A stretch of DNA of 64,000 nt from Epiperipatus broadwayi (taxonomy: Eukaryota; Onychophora; Udeonychophora; Euonychophora; Peripatidae), in the NCBI GenBank assembly GCA_028023455.1, contig JAQFVV010012979.1, positions 287,718-351,717 of the forward strand, given 5' to 3'. The notes under the pieces are model-generated. The model made no database searches, was not told the DNA's origin, and worked only from the letters and a program-made list of their open reading frames with translations. Below are positions 20,523 through 32,057 of this stretch, in pieces. Each line of letters starts with the position of its first letter. Position 1 is the stretch's first letter. A program made the position numbers and the translations under genes.

Positions 20523-21500
20523 GTGGACCCAGGCTGCCATTTGATGATGACTTTTTATTTAGGTACTTACAACTGCAGATCACTTTCAAGTGAAGGAAGA
20601 TTGCAAGAATTAGAAGAAGAACTGTCTTATATTAAATGGGATATTATTGGATTTTGTGAAGTTAGAAGAAAAGGTGAAAAGACAATCGATTTAAAAAGTG
20701 GACATGTACTCTATTATAAAGGCACAAATATTGGAAATACAAGTGGAGTAGGATTCATTATAAATAAAAAGTGGAAGAACAATATTGTGTAAATTGATGG
20801 TGTATAGAACAGAGTGGCAAGATTAGTTATACAACTTAATAGCGGATACCAAAATGCAGATGATTCAGGTTTATGCCCCAACAAGTTATCATAGTGATGA
20901 AGTAGTAGAAGATTTTTATATGGATGTACAAAAGGCTTTTGATCAGAGTAAACAACATTTTAAAATTGTTATGGGAGACTTTAATGCTAGAATTGGTAAA
21001 CAAATGAAAGATGAAAGTGCTGTAGGTAATTTTGGTTATGGTAATAGAAATGAGAGAGGACATAGACTTGTGGAGTTTGCAGAAAAAGAAAAATTTTATA
21101 TTATGAATTCTTTTTTTGAGAAAAATGTTAAAAGGAAATGGACATGGAAGCATCCAAATGAAGGTACAGCAGAATTGGATTATATTTTGACTAACAGAAA
21201 ATACATATTTCAAGATTGTAATGTTCTTAATAAATTTAACACAGGAAGTGATCATTGATTAGTAAGATGTAAGATACATGTTAATGCAAAACTAGAGAGA
21301 CAAAAATTATTAAGAAAAACAATATTTACAGTTGATATTCCTAATCTTCAGAAACACTCTAATGAATTTAAATTAGAACTTACAAATCGGTTTCAAGTAT
21401 TAGTAGATTTTGAACATGATTCAGATTTGAATGAAATTAATAAGAAAATAACTGATACACTTTTAAAAACTGCAACAAAGATAGCTGGTAGAAAAAGCAG
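20523..21500 (+). pseudogene. RTE apurinic-type endonuclease domain (broken)
   Basis: N-terminal part of the RTE polyprotein, which would nick target DNA for target-primed reverse transcription. The first segment (20544-20792) contains LGTYNCRSL and IIGFCEVRR, the N-terminal Asn and catalytic Glu blocks of exonuclease-III-type endonucleases. A frameshift/stop near 20790 leads to the second segment (20827-21258) with IQVYAPTS, VMGDFNARIG, ELDYILTNR and GSDH, the remaining catalytic motifs. A TGA at 21256-21258 sits where CGA (Arg) would be expected after GSDH; the frame continues to about 21500 before another shift. All catalytic motifs remain visible. Confidence 0.88.
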
Positions 21501-21503
21501 CAA

Positions 21504-23368
21504 TTGATCAATAATTTTTTTACTGAGACTAGAGAATTTATGAAGAAAAGAAGGAATATGAACATATACAAAAATGATGCATTTAAAAGGATTGAATACC
21601 TAAAATTCTGCAAAATGGTATGGAAAAGAGTTGAAAATGATATAAGAAAGTATAACCATGAACTAGCAAGGAAAGCTGTAGAAGAGAATAAAAGTCTCAA
21701 GAGTGTAAAACAACATTTTGCTATTGGTAGGAATTTTATATCTGCAATAAGGAAAAAAGATGGAACTATTACTAAAAAGAGAAATGGCATCATGAAATGG
21801 GTAGAAAACTTCTATCAAGAATTATATAGTAATAAAGAACAAGTATATCTTATATCTATTATATCTTCCAAATTTCCCAGAATTTTAAATGAAGAAGTGA
21901 GACATGCAATTAAATTTATGAAAAAAGGAAAGACTCCAGTTAATGATGGAATTATAATTGATATGTCAAAAGAAGCAGGTGAAGAAATAGAGGTTAAATT
22001 TTGAGCAAAGTTATATACCAAATGTCTAAATGATAAAAATGTGATAGATGATTGGAAGAATGCAGTAATAATATTAATATTTAAAAAAGGTAATAAAGAA
22101 AATATTAGAAATTACAGATCTATCAGCCTTTTATCAGTTTTATACAAAATTTTTATCAAGATAATATCATCTGCAGAGAACATTGGATTTCCACCAACCA
22201 AGAGAATAAGCTGAATTTAAAAGTGGTTTTAGTACAATAGATCATATCCAGATATTGAGAGAAATTATAGAAAGGACAAATGAATATGAGTTGCCATTAT
22301 GCTTTGGATTTGTAGATTATGAAAAGGCATTTGATTCTATAAACATTTCTTCAGTGATTAAAGCATTGGATCATCAAGGTATAGATCCAGGATATTGTCA
22401 TATTTTAAAGAATATTTATAAAAATGCAACAGCAACAATTAGATTACATAATGATACTAGGAAAGTCAACATTGAGAAGGGTGTAAGACAGGGTGACTCC
22501 ATATCTCCAAAACTTTTTACAGCAGTGCTGCAAGAAGTATTTTGTGGATTAAAATGGGAGTCTAAAGGAGTGAAAGTAAATGGAGATTATTTAAGTCATT
22601 TAGATTTTGCAGATGATGTAGTTGTTTTTGCAAATAATGCTTTAGAGCTGCAGGAAATGTTGCAGGAGTTATCAGATGAAAGTAGGAAAGAGGACTAAAG
22701 ATAAATGTTAAAAAGACTAAAGTAATGTTCAATGGATTTTCTCAAAATATGAAAATAAAGATTGATTATGATGAGTTAGAAGAAGTTAACAGCTACAAAT
22801 ACCTTGGTCAGATTATTAATACAGATGGAAACATAATGGATGAAATTAATCATAGAATTAAACTTGGTTGGAGTGCTTTTGGTAGAAATAACTTGATACT
22901 AAAAGGAAATATGCCTATGTGTTTGAAAAGAAAGGTTTTTAACAAATGTGTTTTACCAGTTCTTACTTATGGATCTGAGACTTGGACACTTAATAGAAGA
23001 GCAATACAGAGACTTCAGACCACTCAAAGAAGTATGGAGAGATGCATGTTGGGAGTAACAAAAAGAGATCGAAAATGCAATATATGGGTAAGAGAACAAA
23101 CAGGTGTTACTGACCTCATTGAAAAAATTAAAAGACTGAAGTGAGTTGGGCTGGACATATTGCTAGAAGAGATGATAATAGATGGACAATTGAAATCTTA
23201 AACTGGATTCCAAGAGATTGTAAAAGACCCAGAAAGAGACCATATGTGAGATGGATGAATGAAATAAGAAAATGTGCAGGAGTAATATGGAAAAGGGAAG
23301 CTAAAGATCGGAGATGGTTTGAACTTGGAAAGATCTTCACCTTGCAGTGGATTGATAATGGTTGTTGA
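21504..23368 (+). pseudogene. RTE reverse transcriptase and C-terminal domain (broken)
   Basis: Makes the DNA copy at the nicked target in an active element. Segment 21504-22004 is the linker and fingers region, ending at a TGA near 22002. The frame then gives KNAVIILIFKKGN and NYRSISLLSVLYKIF (RT blocks 1-2), a frameshift near 22180, then 22255-22698 with CFGFVDYEKAFDSI, KGVRQGDSISPKLF and LDFADDVVVFA: the catalytic Asp residues are intact. Another frameshift near 22700 leads to NSYKYLGQI and LTYGSETWTL (thumb), and a last shift near 23140 to SWAGHIARRDDNRWT and the C-terminal end at 23365. At least five lesions. Confidence 0.9.
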
Positions 23369-23387
23369 TGATGATGATCCAAGGCAA

Positions 23388-25900
23388 AACCTAAATTTAT
23401 CCAACTATGTTCATATACATCTTTCTCTAAATAATAAGTACGCAAACTCAATATGCTCTATAAGTTTAGTAAAATAATTGATTGTATACTGTATTTATCA
23501 AAAGCATTGAATTATTTATATATATATATTGTTATATCTCTAGATAATTATACAAACTTTCTTGATATTATATAAAATACATTTTTGTCATCTTGTTTAG
23601 TACTCCCCTCCCAATATACTTTTGAATAATATATATATATTAATTTACTTTTTAAAACATGTACAAAGTTATCAAACAAAACAAAAAAAGTACCTTTAAT
23701 GATTTTTTATATATATACTTACTTTACAATTTTTATTTTAATGGCAGTAACTAATTTATTATTTTCTATTAAATTGATTTCTCAAGTTTTGATTGTTTTA
23801 ATTCAGTGTCCAGCAGGATATATGGTGATGCCACTCTATTTATCAGCTAGCAGCTGCAAATAAATCTTTATCACTATGGTAACCTTGAATCTTCCACAGA
23901 GATCGCTTCCCGGGTGATCTCTATTGATGCTAGTTTTGCGGCTGCATTATTGCGATCAATAAACATTAGATACATAATTAATAGGTGATATGGAACAATT
24001 AAGCTTGTTTTGCAAATGCCACATCTAATGTATCATTAAACCAACCAATCAGCTCCCTTCAGTCAACTAGCATAGTTTACTTTTACATTTTTTTTCTCCT
24101 AAAGTAATCTGAAAAAGTCAATAATACCATTGTTAAATTTTTTCTATGTCATGATCCAGAAAAGATTTAATTTTTATTATGTGATTATAAACTTTATTTT
24201 TCTTTAATAGCTTGTAAAATATGATTATTTATTAATGAAGATGAGAGAGATGAAACTAAATGAAAAACTAACACTAGTATTTTTTTTTTTTAATTTGAAA
24301 CTTATTTCCACAAAACTTTATTCAGTTACAAAGCAAACGTAACTCGATAAAATAAATATTGACTTCTGTTAAATTTTCTAATCGTTATAATTAATTATAA
24401 CTTTTGTTAAAAATAATAAAGTCTAACTGAATCTATTAAAAGATAATCGAATGGCTGGCTGTATTACGTGAAGATTTACAAGAAACTCGAACACCGGAAG
24501 CGTCAACACTGGAGTCGATCGGATGATTTTACACCCTGATGTCTGGCACTTTACACACTACATTAAACCATGCATAGCATTAAGTAGATGGTGGAAAGAA
24601 ATATTTAATCAATATTTTTTGCAGCTTTATACAATGTTTATTTATTATATACCATGTTGATAAAGATAATTCATTATTCTCAAAAGACATATAGGCAAAA
24701 TAAACTACAAGCTCAGTGATCAGAGGACTGTGAAACCTTCTTTACTAGTGGAGAATATAGTACCCTACTCGAGTCATACTTTTGGTTTTTACAGAAAGCA
24801 TAGCATCACCCATCTGGCCAATATATATATATCAATCTAGAATCAAAGTTTTTCTTTAGATAATAATAGATAAATACCCCTTTATCTTCCAATACTAGAT
24901 GATTATTTAAAGTTACCTAAGGATTAACTACAGAAAAAAGTGCTAAGCCTGCTTGTGACCTGAGAAAAAAATTCCAATGTTATATATCCTATATCGAATG
25001 CCAGATTGTGACGATGCTAGATAAGTATATTCTTGCCTATATTAAAAGGCTTTCTGAATACGATAGAAAGTAATTTCATATCATGTAATTTTGTAAAAAA
25101 AAAAAAAAAATGAAAGTGCCCACTTTATTTTACAATACAATAAATAAGAGTAATTGAAATGGAAGTAATTACCTCCCACTGAGTTATGTAATTGAAGTAA
25201 TGATTATAATTAAATTAAAAATGCTTGATGCCGTAGTGGTTGATAAACTAAATTAATTATCCTAAAATTGTAGAACTTACTCCTTTATTATGAATTGATG
25301 GCATTGAAGATTTATTTTATTTTATAAGTTGTTTCAAATTTTATAATACTTGTTGATGTATTGATTATAGATATCACTTATCTGTAAACCAAAGTTTAAT
25401 TTGGAAACATTAATTAAAAGGTAAACATATGAGTTCATTAATCATCATCCAATGTAATTATACTATACATGTATTTTGGCTAAATATAGTCACTCTGGTT
25501 GTGCTAAAGCTTTAAAGACTTGCAAACTATATTAAAATAATGATGTGAATTTAATATAGGAGTATCATAAAGGAATCTATTTGTTTTAAAGACGTGAACA
25601 TATTAACATATGATTATATGTTTACCTTGTGTTTAAATTGGGCAATATAACATTAAACATACATATTGCAAGTCAAAGACAATTAGATACTAATTTCAAC
25701 CTTATATGAACTGATAAATATCATAATAGTTAAATTAAATCTATAATGAATAATAATTATCACAAGTAGATTTTTAACATACTCTTTTGCCACTATAAGT
25801 CTATGTTATCATTAACTTTCATATAATGTAAAATAACAGACTAGACCTTTGATATTATAAATGTATTTTGATTAAATATATTTTTATCAACTGTATATAT
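23388..25900. other. Spacer without recognised genes; GC-richer islets
   Basis: Mostly AT-rich. Two short islets stand out from the background: 23810-23960 (with an E-box CAGCTG, CTATGGTAACC and TCCCGGGTGA) and 24460-24550 (CGAACACCGGAAGCG, GGAGTCGATCGGATG). They have no frame, TIR or SINE boxes and could be conserved non-coding sequence or older insertions. A pure A run sits at 25095-25110. Confidence 0.45.
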
Positions 25901-25904
25901 ATAT

Positions 25905-26208
25905 ATATCAAATCTCATGTAAAAATTGTAAAGCTTCTTACATAGGTATGAGTAATTATCGCATCAGTGTTAGGAGAGATGAGCATGCTAATGCAGTTAA
26001 ACAACACTCTTCATCATCAGCACTCTCACTCCATACTATAGATTCAGGTCAGAAAATTGATTTTTCTAGTACCAGGATCATATCCAGATGTGATAATCTC
26101 TACCAGTGCAAAATTAGAGAAGCCATTGAGATACTTAAAAGGCCAGATTGTATCAATAAGCGAGATGATACATGCAAACTTCCTCCTATTTGGAAAGATT
26201 TTTTTTAA
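25905..26208 (+). pseudogene. Penelope-like element GIY-YIG endonuclease fragment
   Basis: GIY-YIG is the nicking nuclease at the C-terminus of Penelope-like retroelements. From 25906 the plus frame reads YQISCKNCKASYIGMSNYR, giving the CxxC plus SYIG opening, then RISVRRDEHANAVKQH (the conserved Arg and EH block), NLYQCKIREAIEILKRP, and a tail ending PPIWKDFF at the TAA. The first part overlaps an ORF called from 25948. The upstream RT domain is absent, so this is a truncated insertion. The tail is homologous to those of the relics at 17215-17040 and 49374-49520. Confidence 0.78.
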
Positions 26209-26439
26209 AAACATTCCTAAATTTAACATTTTTGCTATTGGTGGAGTTTTAACATTTTATTCAAATCAGTGATTGTAGCGCCTCTACAACCATCTTTCTA
26301 CCTTTTATAACTCTGTGGATGACTTGTGTGACCAAGTCAAAATGTCAATATATTAATATTGAAAGTTTTTAACACAGATGAACCTGAAAAATATGTATTA
26401 TATATATATGAATGTTTTCACAAGTTACAGATATAAAAG

Positions 26440-26631
26440 ACATTTTGCAGGTTCATCCATGTAAGATTTTAATTAGATATTCCAACATTTCAATTTGATC
26501 ACATAAGCCCTCAACTGGAAAATGAATACTATATAATTATGGAGGTACCTTTATAAGTTTAGAACTTGTGTGATCAAGTCAAAACATTGGAATATCTAAT
26601 TAAATTCTTATATAGATATACCTGCAAAATC

Positions 26632-26635
<4 letters not shown>
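26440..26635. repeat. Inverted repeat downstream of the PLE fragment
   Basis: Arms of about 65 bp (26442-26506 and 26567-26632): TTTTGCAGGTTCATCC and TTTAATTAGATATTCCAAC at the left are matched in reverse complement at the right (GGAATATCTAATTAAA, TATACCTGCAAAAT). A related unpaired part at 26320-26395 contains GTGTGACCAAGTCAAAATG. May be the decayed terminal repeat of the adjacent PLE; this is inference. Confidence 0.55.
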
Positions 26636-26636
<1 letters not shown>

Positions 26637-26694
<58 letters not shown>

Positions 26695-26700
26695 CACACA
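26637..26700. repeat. (TA)n microsatellite
   Basis: TA tract of about 55 bp ending in CATACACACA. It generates a spurious Tyr-Ile repeat frame (26566-26751). Confidence 0.95.
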
Positions 26701-26759
26701 ATGTTAATGAATGTTCAGATGGAAATAGTATGTGGAGTTTTCTGTTTATAATTATTTAA

Positions 26760-27540
26760 TTAGAAGTCTCCTGCTCTGGCAGTAGCCAATCAAGATTAAC
26801 AGCCCAAAGTTAAGAAAAGAGCACCCAGCACTAATGCAATCAAAAGGAATTAACTTATAATTCGCTATTCTTGGTTTAAAACAGAGACAAAACACTACAT
26901 TTTACATACACAGGTGTAAGAAACCAAAGATTTACAAAATTATTGATTTGCTTACTTTTGTAATAAAACCCTCTACTGGTAAGACAAATATTATAATGTA
27001 ATATTTAATAGAAGTTCAGATGAAAATATATACTGTGTAGAGTTTTTCATTTTATAGTTATTTAATTAAAAAATTCTTGATTGGACATTAACCAATCAAG
27101 GGTAACTATCTAAGGCTGAGAAAGAAAATAAACAACATGAACATACCTTTTTGATTTAATTATGTATAGATTTGCATATTATTAACATAAGCATTTTAAT
27201 AATATTTCACTTTTGGTCACTTCAGCAATATCATTAAAAGACTTCTACTATTCTGATTAAGGATGATGATATTCAGTTGAAATGTCTATAATTTTAATAA
27301 TAACAAAAAAAAAAAAAGAAATATATACAAGGATGAATCTGAACTATATATGACCATATATTATATATATTTGTTAATATATAAATTATTATCAATCTCA
27401 ATTTAACATATAAACATTGGAAAATATACAAAAAATAATTGATCACAATTTCTAGAAAATATAAGTTCATGATACAGGAATACTAAGAGATGAGAAGTTA
27501 AAACTGAAGATGCTACTGCATATAAAGAATATTATAAATA
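26760..27540. other. AT-rich DNA; two diverged direct repeats
   Basis: The blocks around 26705-26815 (GTTCAGATGGAAATAGTATG, AATTATTTAATTAGAAG, GTAGCCAATCAAGATTAAC) and 27005-27125 (GTTCAGATGAAAATATATAC, TTATTTAATTAAAAAATTC, TTAACCAATCAAGGGTAAC) are diverged direct repeats about 300 bp apart. Around 27252-27285 a CTGATTA box followed by TTGAAATGTC is a weak hammerhead-like trace. No gene. Confidence 0.5.
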
Positions 27541-27544
27541 GTCA

Positions 27545-27640
27545 AAATAAGAGTCATAGATCACATGACCCTATTCTCTTAAGCTTGTAAGTTATAAACA
27601 ATGAGGATTGCCAATTCCTCAACAAGCTTTGTGATAATTG
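27545..27640 (-). repeat. Fragment of the HHR-bearing repeat of 14221-14520
   Basis: Reverse complement of 14395-14490: shares AAATAAGAGTCAT, ATCACATGACCCTAT, CTTAAGCTTGTAAG and GCCAATTCCTCAACAAGC. The part that would carry the hammerhead motif is not included. Confidence 0.7.
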
Positions 27641-27644
27641 TAAA

Positions 27645-28150
27645 GGATCTTGTAACTACAATAACAATTAACAGATTCATTAATAACTTTCTTAAGTTCT
27701 TCAATTCTGTAACTGTAATAATAAGATTTTGAAAGTCATTAACTGTAAGTTCTTAGTTTATGTTTGTCCATGTCTTTGTGAATCAGTGATTGTTGAATTT
27801 CATTTATGAAGTAAATAAGCAACAACAGTAGGTTGTTTTGACTCTTATAAAAATGATAAATAAATTTAAGTATTTACAGGAAAATGATCTGCAAATAAAT
27901 AATATATCAGCACTGTAAATATACAATTAAATGAAATGGTGATAAATCCTCACATACCATCTATAGGATTTTCTAAATTTCTGAATGTTATCTACTGATA
28001 AAAAATAACAATCTCTAAATGACACATGTCTCATACCCCATTTCCATTAGGTGCTTTAGAAATCACTACAAATCCATCAGTAACACTATTGTTAAAAAAA
28101 AATATGTGTTATACTATCAACATACTTTTTTTAAAAAAACATTAAAGCTG
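27645..28150. other. AT-rich spacer
   Basis: No gene, RNA gene or repeat boundary recognised. Confidence 0.5.
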
Positions 28151-28158
28151 AAAAAATA

Positions 28159-28442
28159 GGTTCTTGTGTTCCCCTTGTAATGCGGCCGCAAGAGGTGCTG
28201 TTTTCCATGGCCACCACAGAAATATTTTTTAAGTACGTGCATATAAAACCCAACTAGCAAGCAAGTGTAACTATCGCTTCTAAACGGTGCTGTTTTCCGT
28301 GCGTAGCATGGAGAAACAGCGCCACCTAGTGGGCTAGATTGCAGGCTACTTGCTGTTTAGCAGACGATGTAAGCTGGATCAGTTTACCTATGGCTAACAG
28401 TGGGCAGTAGTGCTGGCTGCTACTTGGCATAATGTTTCTGTG
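28159..28442. mobile_element. Non-autonomous TIR element, left part (split by a LINE)
   Basis: Together with 32602-32657 this is a TIR element of about 340 bp. Its left end starts GGTTCTTGTGTTCCCC; its right end is the near-perfect reverse complement (GGTGAACACAAGAACC). The arms match over about 68 bp, including GCAAGAGGTGCTGTTTTCC and GGCCACCACAGAAATATT. The element is flanked by the 8-bp duplication AAAAAATA at 28151-28158 and 32658-32665. An inner segment (28288-28345) repeats GGTGCTGTTTTCCGTG. No ORF. Eight-base duplications with GG ends are compatible with Merlin- or hAT/P-like transposases; not assigned. Confidence 0.82.
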
Positions 28443-28556
28443 ATGTGATGTGATGTAATGTATTATGGCTTCTCCTTAAACGAAGTCAAGAATATCTCAG
28501 CAATTATGCCCAGATAAACCTGTTAGCCACTTTTTTTTACATTCCCCACTCTAAAT

Positions 28557-31026
28557 TTACCCATAATCTGCTCTATCCCATGTCCACAACATAATTTTTG
28601 TCAACTCTATAACCTTTATATCTAAATCCCCCTTATCTTTTCCCAAACTCAGCATAAAAACCAATAATTCACTTTCTGTATAATCACTCTTTTCATATTT
28701 GTTTTTCCACAACTTCATTATATGTACCCTTTCTGTTTTCAAACATTTACATTCAATTAACAAATGCCTAATATTTTCAATTTCTTCCTTACATAATTTA
28801 CAAAATAAATCACCCATATTTTTCCATTTACATGTATATTCTTTTGTAGCTAAAGATCCCATTCGAGCCTTAAACAATAAACTACTTTCCTTACTATTAT
28901 CATATATTAACTCACACCTAATATTCTGTTTATTTCTATATATATTTAAACTCTTTCTACTCTCCATACTATTTCTCCATCTCTCTAACTCCATATTCTT
29001 TATTAATACATCTATTCTTTTATCCCATTCCTTACTACTATAACACTCGATAATCCTCTTAACACAATCATCCCATCTTTTGTACAAATATACTGATATA
29101 AATTCTTTATCCAAATCTTTTGCATACCATATTACCTTTCTCACCCATCTTGTTACCTGCCCTTTACTCATAACCCAATTAAATACTATTTTAGCTATTC
29201 TTTTATTATCCATAAACTGCAATCTACCAAACATTTTCATTTTACTTTTTGCATCTCTCATATAAAAACTTGACCATCCCATTTCTCCTTGAATTGCCTC
29301 CCTTGCTGTCCATACTTCTGCATCCAATCCATGTCTTCCTACTTCCCTTTGAGTTTCTTCTAAATAATCTAATATCTTTTTGCTAACATATAATGCATCA
29401 TTACCATATGTTAACCCTGCTACTGCAACTCCTTTCCATATAATTCTAGCTATATCATATTTATTATATGAAAATACTGTTAATTTTTTTATCAATCCCT
29501 TTCTTTTCTTTGCTTCATTTATCAATTTTTTCTCACATTCATCCAAATAATTTTTCTGATTACTTAAAATAATTCCCAAATAACTATATCTATTCACCAC
29601 ATTTAACTTAATATCTCCCAATAAAAATTCTACATCTTCTCTTTCCTCAGTATTAACCATCATTATATTTGATTTTTCTTCACTAAATTTAATCCCCATC
29701 TCTTTACCCACCCTTGCACATGTCCTCAACATAACTTCCATATCTTCTCTTTTTTCTGCACACAAAAATATATCATTCACAAAAAAAAGACCTGACAAAT
29801 TATATACTCCCTTACTACCTATTAACGGTATCTCTATCCCTCTTCCTAATCTTTCTATTGCTCTTTCCATTTCACTCAAATACAACACAAACAAAATAGG
29901 TGACATAGGGTGTCCTTGCCTTAGTCCCACACCATTTTTAACTTTAATTGATTCTATATCCTCTAATTGATATATATAATAATTATTTTCATATAATTTC
30001 TTAATAATATCTATTAAAGCTTCATCCATTCCCAAATTTGCTAAACTTATCCATAATCTATTTCTATTTACTCTATCATATGCCTTCTCTATATCTATAA
30101 AACTCATATATAATTGTTTATCTGCATTCCTACTCATATCCATAAGTTGTGTAAATACAACGCCTATCTAATCTAAAACCTCCTTGCATTTCACCCACTA
30201 CATTATTCCCTTCCATCCATTTTACAACTTTACTAGCCACCCTATATGAGAAAACTTTATATAAAACTGATGTTACCACTATCGGTCTATAATTATTCAA
30301 CTTTCTATGATCCTTACCCTTTCCTTTAAATAATAACCTTACTCTTATATTACTCCAACTACTTGGGAAATCTCTATTCTGTGCCATTTTATTAAAACAA
30401 GATAATAACTTTACTTTTGCCCTATATCCTAAATTCATTACCATCTCTGTTGCCCATCCATCTAAACCTCTTGCCTTCCCACTTTTCAATTTCTTCTCTA
30501 CCTCATTTAGTTCATTTTCAGAAAAGCTAATATTCCCATTACTATATTCTTTCATATTTTCTAACATTCAATCATTCACATCTAACATCTTTTCTATATT
30601 CATTACATAACTATTTAAGATTCTCTCTAAATCTTCTCTAGAACTACACTCAGTTCCCTCATCATCTAGTAATACTAACTCTCTCTCCCCTACATTTCTC
30701 CTTTTAATATAATTTCAAAATTTTTTACTTCCATCTCTTCCACTTTTATTAATATCCTCCAACAATTTACTATTCAATTTCATTCTCTCTCTATAAATAT
30801 CTATTTTAGCCAACTTCTTCTTTTCTAAGTACTTTTCCCATTTAGCATTAATATCTTTTTCACTTTCCTTATTCTTAATAGCACACTTATATTCTCTACA
30901 TGCTTCTTTCCTTTCTTTTACACTTTTACTAATTTTAATTTTTTTATTACTTTTATTCTTTTCAATATTCTCACCTAAAACCCTATTTGCAACTTTTTCT
31001 ACTTTCTTACACCATCCCCAACCCAC
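28557..31026 (-). pseudogene. Reverse transcriptase and C-terminal region of the SGNH-type LINE
   Basis: Three minus-strand pieces: 31026-30715 (Lys-rich linker), 30567-30130 (KSGKARGLDGW, LLFKGKGKDHRKLNNYRPIV: RT blocks 1-2) and 30143-28557, a 528-codon open frame. The last contains MSFIDIEKAYDRV (first catalytic Asp), GLRQGHPMSPILF, FFVNDIFLC at the place of the FADD box, NRYSYLGIIL, and a CKLC...HLLIEC zinc knuckle near the end. The active-site box reads FVND, so the first of the paired Asp residues has become Asn and the enzyme would be dead. A single frameshift near 30140 separates the two RT pieces. Confidence 0.9.
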
Positions 31027-32057
31027 TCTTCCATTATTTCTTCAACTTGTATTTTATACTCTTCCAACTTATTCTTATCATTCACTCTCCATCCACATCT
31101 TTCACTATTATTTCTACTTTTATTCCTATTCTCCATCACATTACTAACCATTTCAATTACAATGAAATTATGATCACTAGTGCATACTTTTTCTTCATTA
31201 TCAAATACCTTAATTTTCCGTATTTTATTTATTCCCTCCTTCTCTACCAACACATAATCTATTGTGTGAAATATATTATTTCTGGACCATGTGTATTGTC
31301 CTTCATAAATATTTAATAAATTTCCAATACTCAAATTCACTTTCTGACAAAAATTCTTCAAAAGCTATCCATTTTTATTATCTACATCATCAATTTCTTC
31401 AATATGTCCATTGATATCCCCTATAACCATTATTCTTTTCCCCTTTTCTTTAAAACTTTGTATATCCTTAACTAAACATTCGTATATGTTACTATTCCAC
31501 TCCAATATAATTTGACTATCTCCAGTAGCTATATAAACTATCGCCACCATCCATTCTTGTCTACCCAACCTTATTTCAAACCACAAGTGTTCTTGACATT
31601 TAACAATATTTAAATATTTTTTTGATATAACACCTACACCACCACCCCTTTTTTCTTTTTCTTTTCTATTTATACCCTGCCATACCAACTGTTCCAAAAT
31701 AGGTTCTTCTTATTCTCTTAAATGTGTTTCCACTACTGCTAATACCTCAAGCTCTTCATTTTCAATTGTTTTATTTAATTCCATCCACTTTTCTGGTTTC
31801 CTACCACCTTGCATATTCAAAAACCCAATTTTAACAATTTCTTCTTTCCTAATTACTCTTTTATAAATTCTTTTAATTCTTTCTTCTCCATTACATTTAT
31901 AAATTACTTTCTTACCATTAATTTTACAAACCCATTCCTTCTCCATATCTATATTTATATCAAAATCAAATTTCTTTTGCTTACTTCTTATATTCCATCC
32001 ATTCTTTTTAATATTATTACAATTTAAAAACCCACCCCCCTTTATAAGTTTCCCCAA
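30999..32057 (-). pseudogene. Apurinic-type endonuclease domain of the SGNH-type LINE
   Basis: Nicks target DNA in an active element. One minus-strand frame with two in-frame stops (TAA at 31707-31709 and TAG at 31362-31364). The conserved blocks are KIGFLNMQGGRK (N-terminal Asn), LEVLAVVETHLRE (catalytic Glu), MVIGDINGHIEE (GD-N block), HTIDYVLVEKEG (ID block) and TSDHNFIVIEM (SDH block). The start of this frame overlaps the end of the SGNH frame by 15 bases, in the -1 phase, with GGGAAAC in the overlap. The first residue of the overlap frame would be TTG, so an independent start is not obvious. Confidence 0.87.

Larger units (their letters stand above)
20101..23376 (+). mobile_element. Full-length RTE/BovB-type LINE, inactivated, with TSD
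   Basis: A 3276-bp element flanked by the 11-bp direct repeat ATCCAAGGCAA at 20090-20100 and 23377-23387, which fixes both ends. It has a 5' leader of about 440 bp, an endonuclease and reverse transcriptase region, and ends in a short TGATGATGATG tail, typical of RTE elements. The order endonuclease, RT, and the C-terminal TWIREQTGV-like and RW-rich block match the RTE clade (BovB-like). Several stops and frameshifts break the ORF, so it is not autonomous. A truncated 3' end of the same family is at 43725-43900 on the minus strand. Confidence 0.93.

Noticed and set aside
28699-29265. Plus-strand frames of 61-114 codons
   Set aside because: Antisense of the RT of the minus-strand LINE; the Leu/Ser/Phe-rich composition is what A-rich coding gives in reverse. 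The same holds for plus frames at 30987, 31809 and 32247, and for minus frames at 20836, 21437, 21815 and 23128.
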